Shown one piece after another: positions 5,204 through 7,491 of a stretch of DNA of 7,491 nt. A model generated the notes under the pieces. That model did not search any database, was not told the origin of the DNA, and saw only the letters and a list, made by a program, of their open reading frames with translations. Position numbers and translations under genes: made by a program. Source of the stretch: JBFIHZ01 sp041601535 (GTDB lineage Bacteria; Pseudomonadota; Gammaproteobacteria; Xanthomonadales; SZUA-36); the NCBI GenBank assembly GCA_041601535.1, contig JBFIHZ010000196.1:1-7491 (forward strand). The letters are read 5' to 3'. The first letter of the stretch is position 1; the number at the start of each line of letters is the position of its first letter.

Positions 5204-7369
5204 ATGCACCGAACACTATTGCTTTTGATATGTCTTTGCGGGTATTCGCTCGTTGCCGCGCAGCAACTGCCCGCCGCTGCTCCCAGCGGCATCCTGATCG
5301 ACCCGGCCACGGATCGGGCCCGGCTGGAAGCCTATAACGGCAGCACGGCGGCGAACCGGGTGACACCCGCCATCTGGCGCCAGGCGATTTTTCAACTGCG
5401 CCACGCTTCTGACAGCGGGCTGGGATGGAACCCGGCACGGCAGGTGGCCGATGAGTCGCTGCGGCAAGCGCCACGCGGCACCATCCCGCTGGGTCTGGTG
5501 TGGGCACGCTATGACCGTCTGCAAGCCGACAGAGGGACGCGCAGCCAGGAAGTTTTCGCTTTTACCCCGCTGCGCCCGGTCACTTACCACGGGGCGCAGA
5601 CCACATTTACCCTGCCCGCCTCCAGTCTGTTGAGCCATGCGGCTGTGCCGATTATTGGCCTGCAACTGGATGCCGGTGACGGGCGCGGATTCCAGCCTTT
5701 TGATGCGACAGCAGGTTACCGCGTGAGTTATGCCACCACCGGCAGCAAAACCCTGCAACTGCGGGCCACGCTGGCTGACGGCTCCAGCCGGCTGGCCGTG
5801 TCCGAACTGTATGTGCGTCAACTGGCCACGCCGGAACCAACGCAGACCTGGTCCATCACCGCCAGCCAGACGTATGAGGGCCAGGCGGGTAGCGGCCAGG
5901 CTTACCTGTACCTGGCCGACGGGCACGCGCAGCTGACCAACCCGCTGGTGGTAGTGGAGGGTTTCGACATCGACAATTCCATGGACTGGCCGGTGCTGTA
6001 TGACCTGCTCAACCGGCAAAACCTGCTGGAAGACCTGCGCGCCGGCGGCCACGACCTGGTGGTGCTGGACTTTACCGAGGCGGTGGATCCCATTCAACGC
6101 AATGCCTTCGTCCTGACGGAGTTGCTGCAACAGGTCAATGCGGTCGCGCCAGCCGGGCAGTCGAATGTACTGGTCGGTGCAAGCATGGGCGGTCTGGTGG
6201 CCCGCTATGCCCTGTTGTGGATGGAACAGCAGAATATCCCCCACCAGGCCCGCTCTTTCATTTCATTTGATTCCCCGCACTCGGGTGCCAATATTCCACT
6301 CGGCCTGCAGGAATGGGTGGCGCTGTTCGCCGGGGAGGCGGAGGAGGCCGAGTATCTCGCATCCCGGCTGAATGCGCCGGCTGCCAGGCAAATGCTGCTG
6401 TACCACCTGGAAAGCACCGTAGGAACCACCGCTGCAGCCGATCCGCTGATGGCCGCGCTGAACGCCGAACTTTCATCGATGGGAAACTGGCCGCAGCAAA
6501 CCCGGCGGGTTTCGATCATCAACGGCAGCAGTTCCCAGGCGGACCAGGGCTTCGACGCCGGTGATCAGCTGATCATTTATGAATACCGCAGTTTCCTGGT
6601 GGATATTGACGGCGATGTCTGGGCCGTGCCGGATGGCGGCAGCCAGCTGATCTTCGATGGGCGCATCGACCCCCTGGTTGGCTCCAGCAGCAGCAAGCAG
6701 GTCACCATCGCCGGTACCCTGCCATGGGACAGTTCGCCGGGAGGCTCACGCAACTCCATGCAGCAACTGGCGGATTCTACGGCACCCTATGGGGATATCG
6801 TGGCCACCCATGACAGCCACAGCTTTATCCCGACCGTCAGCGCCCTGGCGCTGAACAGCAATGATCCGTTTTACGATGTGGCCGGCGATCAAAACCTGTT
6901 GCAGAACACGCCGTTTCAGCAGGTGTATTTTCCCGTCGCCAACCAGGAGCACATTGATATCAACCCGGAAAACAAGCTCTGGTTCGTTGGTGAAATTCCC
7001 GCCGGCATCCACGTATCGCCCATCAGTGGCGACACCACCGAAGGCGGCGGCACAGCCACCTTTACCATAGCGGCCCTGTCCCCACCAACTGCTCCGGTGA
7101 CCATACCCCTGAGCAGCAGCGATCCGGGTGAAGGCTCGGTGACCCCGCAGGTGGTGCTGCCCGCCGGCACCACCGCGGCGCAGCTGATAACGGTGACCGG
7201 GCTGGATGATGCAGATAGCGACGGTAACCAGCCCTACCTGATTGTTACCGGCAGCGCCAGCAGCGCGGACAAGGCCTATGCAGGACGAAACCCATCAGAC
7301 GTAGCCGTAATCAACCGTGATGACGATCATGACATTATCCTGATGGACGGGTTTGAGTCAGAATTGTAA
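5204..7369 (+). CDS. Secreted alpha/beta-hydrolase (lipase/PGAP1-like) with C-terminal Calx-beta-like domain
   Basis: Exported protein of 721 aa. The signal peptide MHRTLLLLICLCGYSLVAA is probably cut before Q20. Next comes a region of unknown fold and a beta-rich part (about 105-215) with DAGDGRGFQ at 156-164. The alpha/beta-hydrolase core starts near NPLVVVEGFDIDN (246-258), has the nucleophile elbow GASMGG (Ser327) and the strand motif FDSPHSGANIP (355-365). Catalytic His candidates are H539 (HDSHSFIPT) and H583 (NQEHIDI); the acid is not clear. Residues 603-710 look like a Calx-beta domain (DTTEGGGTATFTI, then LSSSDPGEGSVTP, VTGLDDADSDGNQPY). The chain ends MDGFESEL. The expected activity is ester or lipid hydrolysis outside the inner membrane. 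The ATG at 5204 was chosen because the signal peptide starts there; no Shine-Dalgarno precedes it, and upstream in-frame starts (5120, 5147, 5156) would bury the signal. It may be co-transcribed with the DUF885 gene. Confidence 0.82.
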   Translation: MHRTLLLLICLCGYSLVAAQQLPAAAPSGILIDPATDRARLEAYNGSTAANRVTPAIWRQAIFQLRHASDSGLGWNPARQVADESLRQAPRGTIPLGLVWARYDRLQADRGTRSQEVFAFTPLRPVTYHGAQTTFTLPASSLLSHAAVPIIGLQLDAGDGRGFQPFDATAGYRVSYATTGSKTLQLRATLADGSSRLAVSELYVRQLATPEPTQTWSITASQTYEGQAGSGQAYLYLADGHAQLTNPLVVVEGFDIDNSMDWPVLYDLLNRQNLLEDLRAGGHDLVVLDFTEAVDPIQRNAFVLTELLQQVNAVAPAGQSNVLVGASMGGLVARYALLWMEQQNIPHQARSFISFDSPHSGANIPLGLQEWVALFAGEAEEAEYLASRLNAPAARQMLLYHLESTVGTTAAADPLMAALNAELSSMGNWPQQTRRVSIINGSSSQADQGFDAGDQLIIYEYRSFLVDIDGDVWAVPDGGSQLIFDGRIDPLVGSSSSKQVTIAGTLPWDSSPGGSRNSMQQLADSTAPYGDIVATHDSHSFIPTVSALALNSNDPFYDVAGDQNLLQNTPFQQVYFPVANQEHIDINPENKLWFVGEIPAGIHVSPISGDTTEGGGTATFTIAALSPPTAPVTIPLSSSDPGEGSVTPQVVLPAGTTAAQLITVTGLDDADSDGNQPYLIVTGSASSADKAYAGRNPSDVAVINRDDDHDIILMDGFESEL

Positions 7370-7374
7370 GGTCC

Positions 7375-7491
7375 GTGCTCGCGAGAGGCTACGCGCCCGC
7401 TTGGGTCGCTCCCGCTGTGGCTGATCTTGCTTTGGCTGAGCCTGCTGCGGGTTTGATGGTCGGTCGGCCTGGCCAGGGCCAAGGTTCGACG
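7375..7491 (+). other. A-poor GCT-phased segment; possible repeat or partial ORF at window edge
   Basis: After the hydrolase stop the plus strand becomes almost free of A. GCT triplets recur in the same phase at 7399, 7408, 7414, 7420, 7429, 7435 and 7444. From GTG at 7375 the frame is open to the window end and reads as an Ala/Pro/Gly-rich peptide (…APAWVAPAVADLALAEP…). A minus-strand frame is open here too, and palindromes CTCGCGAG (7378-7385) and CCTGGCCAGG (7468-7477) lie inside. Openness in several frames and the palindromes suit a dispersed intergenic repeat better than a gene, but an edge-truncated ORF cannot be ruled out. No convincing hydrolase terminator is seen. Confidence 0.25.

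Noticed and set aside
5204..5260. Lipoprotein signal in the hydrolase (Cys10 or Cys12)
   Set aside because: The cysteines lie inside the hydrophobic core without a proper lipobox. A VAA cleavage site for signal peptidase I follows.
5216..6244. 342-aa minus-strand frame opposite the hydrolase gene
   Set aside because: Antisense shadow in GC-rich DNA, rich in Gln, His, Gly and Arg, with no domain. The plus-strand protein has clear motifs through the same region.

Overview
This GC-rich, gene-dense window looks like chromosome from a Gram-negative proteobacterium, most likely a gammaproteobacterium. The signs are a lipobox lipoprotein with a non-Asp +2 residue, a Sec-type signal peptide, a near-perfect sigma-54 (-24/-12) promoter, a DUF1328 protein, and a large secreted protein with a Calx-beta-like C-terminus ending in DGFESEL. 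I recall similar DGFE-type endings from Xanthomonadales and Wenzhouxiangella-like bacteria, but that taxonomic hint is memory, not proof. No rRNA, tRNA, CRISPR array, transposase or phage gene is visible.

Layout. The left 2.7 kb is a minus-strand cluster. In transcription order it holds a 51-aa DUF1328 membrane peptide (2735-2580), a full-length ABC1/UbiB-family atypical kinase with two C-terminal membrane helices (2493-835), and a VTT/DedA-type (SNARE-associated) membrane protein (774-61). Gaps are 86 and 60 nt; the first holds a strong 28-nt hairpin. A sigma-54 promoter lies about 170 nt upstream of the DUF1328 start, so the cluster is probably an operon of membrane proteins switched on by an activator-dependent, stress- or nutrient-type signal.

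A 522-nt divergent intergenic region (2736-3257) separates this cluster from two plus-strand genes for exported proteins. These are a DUF885-family lipoprotein with a metallopeptidase-like HEAYPGHH motif (3258-5111) and, 92 nt later, a 721-aa secreted alpha/beta-hydrolase (lipase/PGAP1-like, GASMGG elbow) with a C-terminal Calx-beta-like domain (5204-7369). The last 120 nt hold an A-poor stretch with in-phase GCT triplets and palindromes. It may be the edge of a dispersed repeat or of another reading frame.

How they may work together. Nothing shows one pathway joining both strands. The minus-strand cluster points to inner-membrane lipid or quinone homeostasis. The plus-strand pair points to hydrolysis of peptides and esters in the envelope or outside the cell. 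The most noteworthy signal is the sigma-54 promoter with its long leader driving the DUF1328/ABC1-kinase/VTT cluster. I found no clearly new defence or mobile system here.
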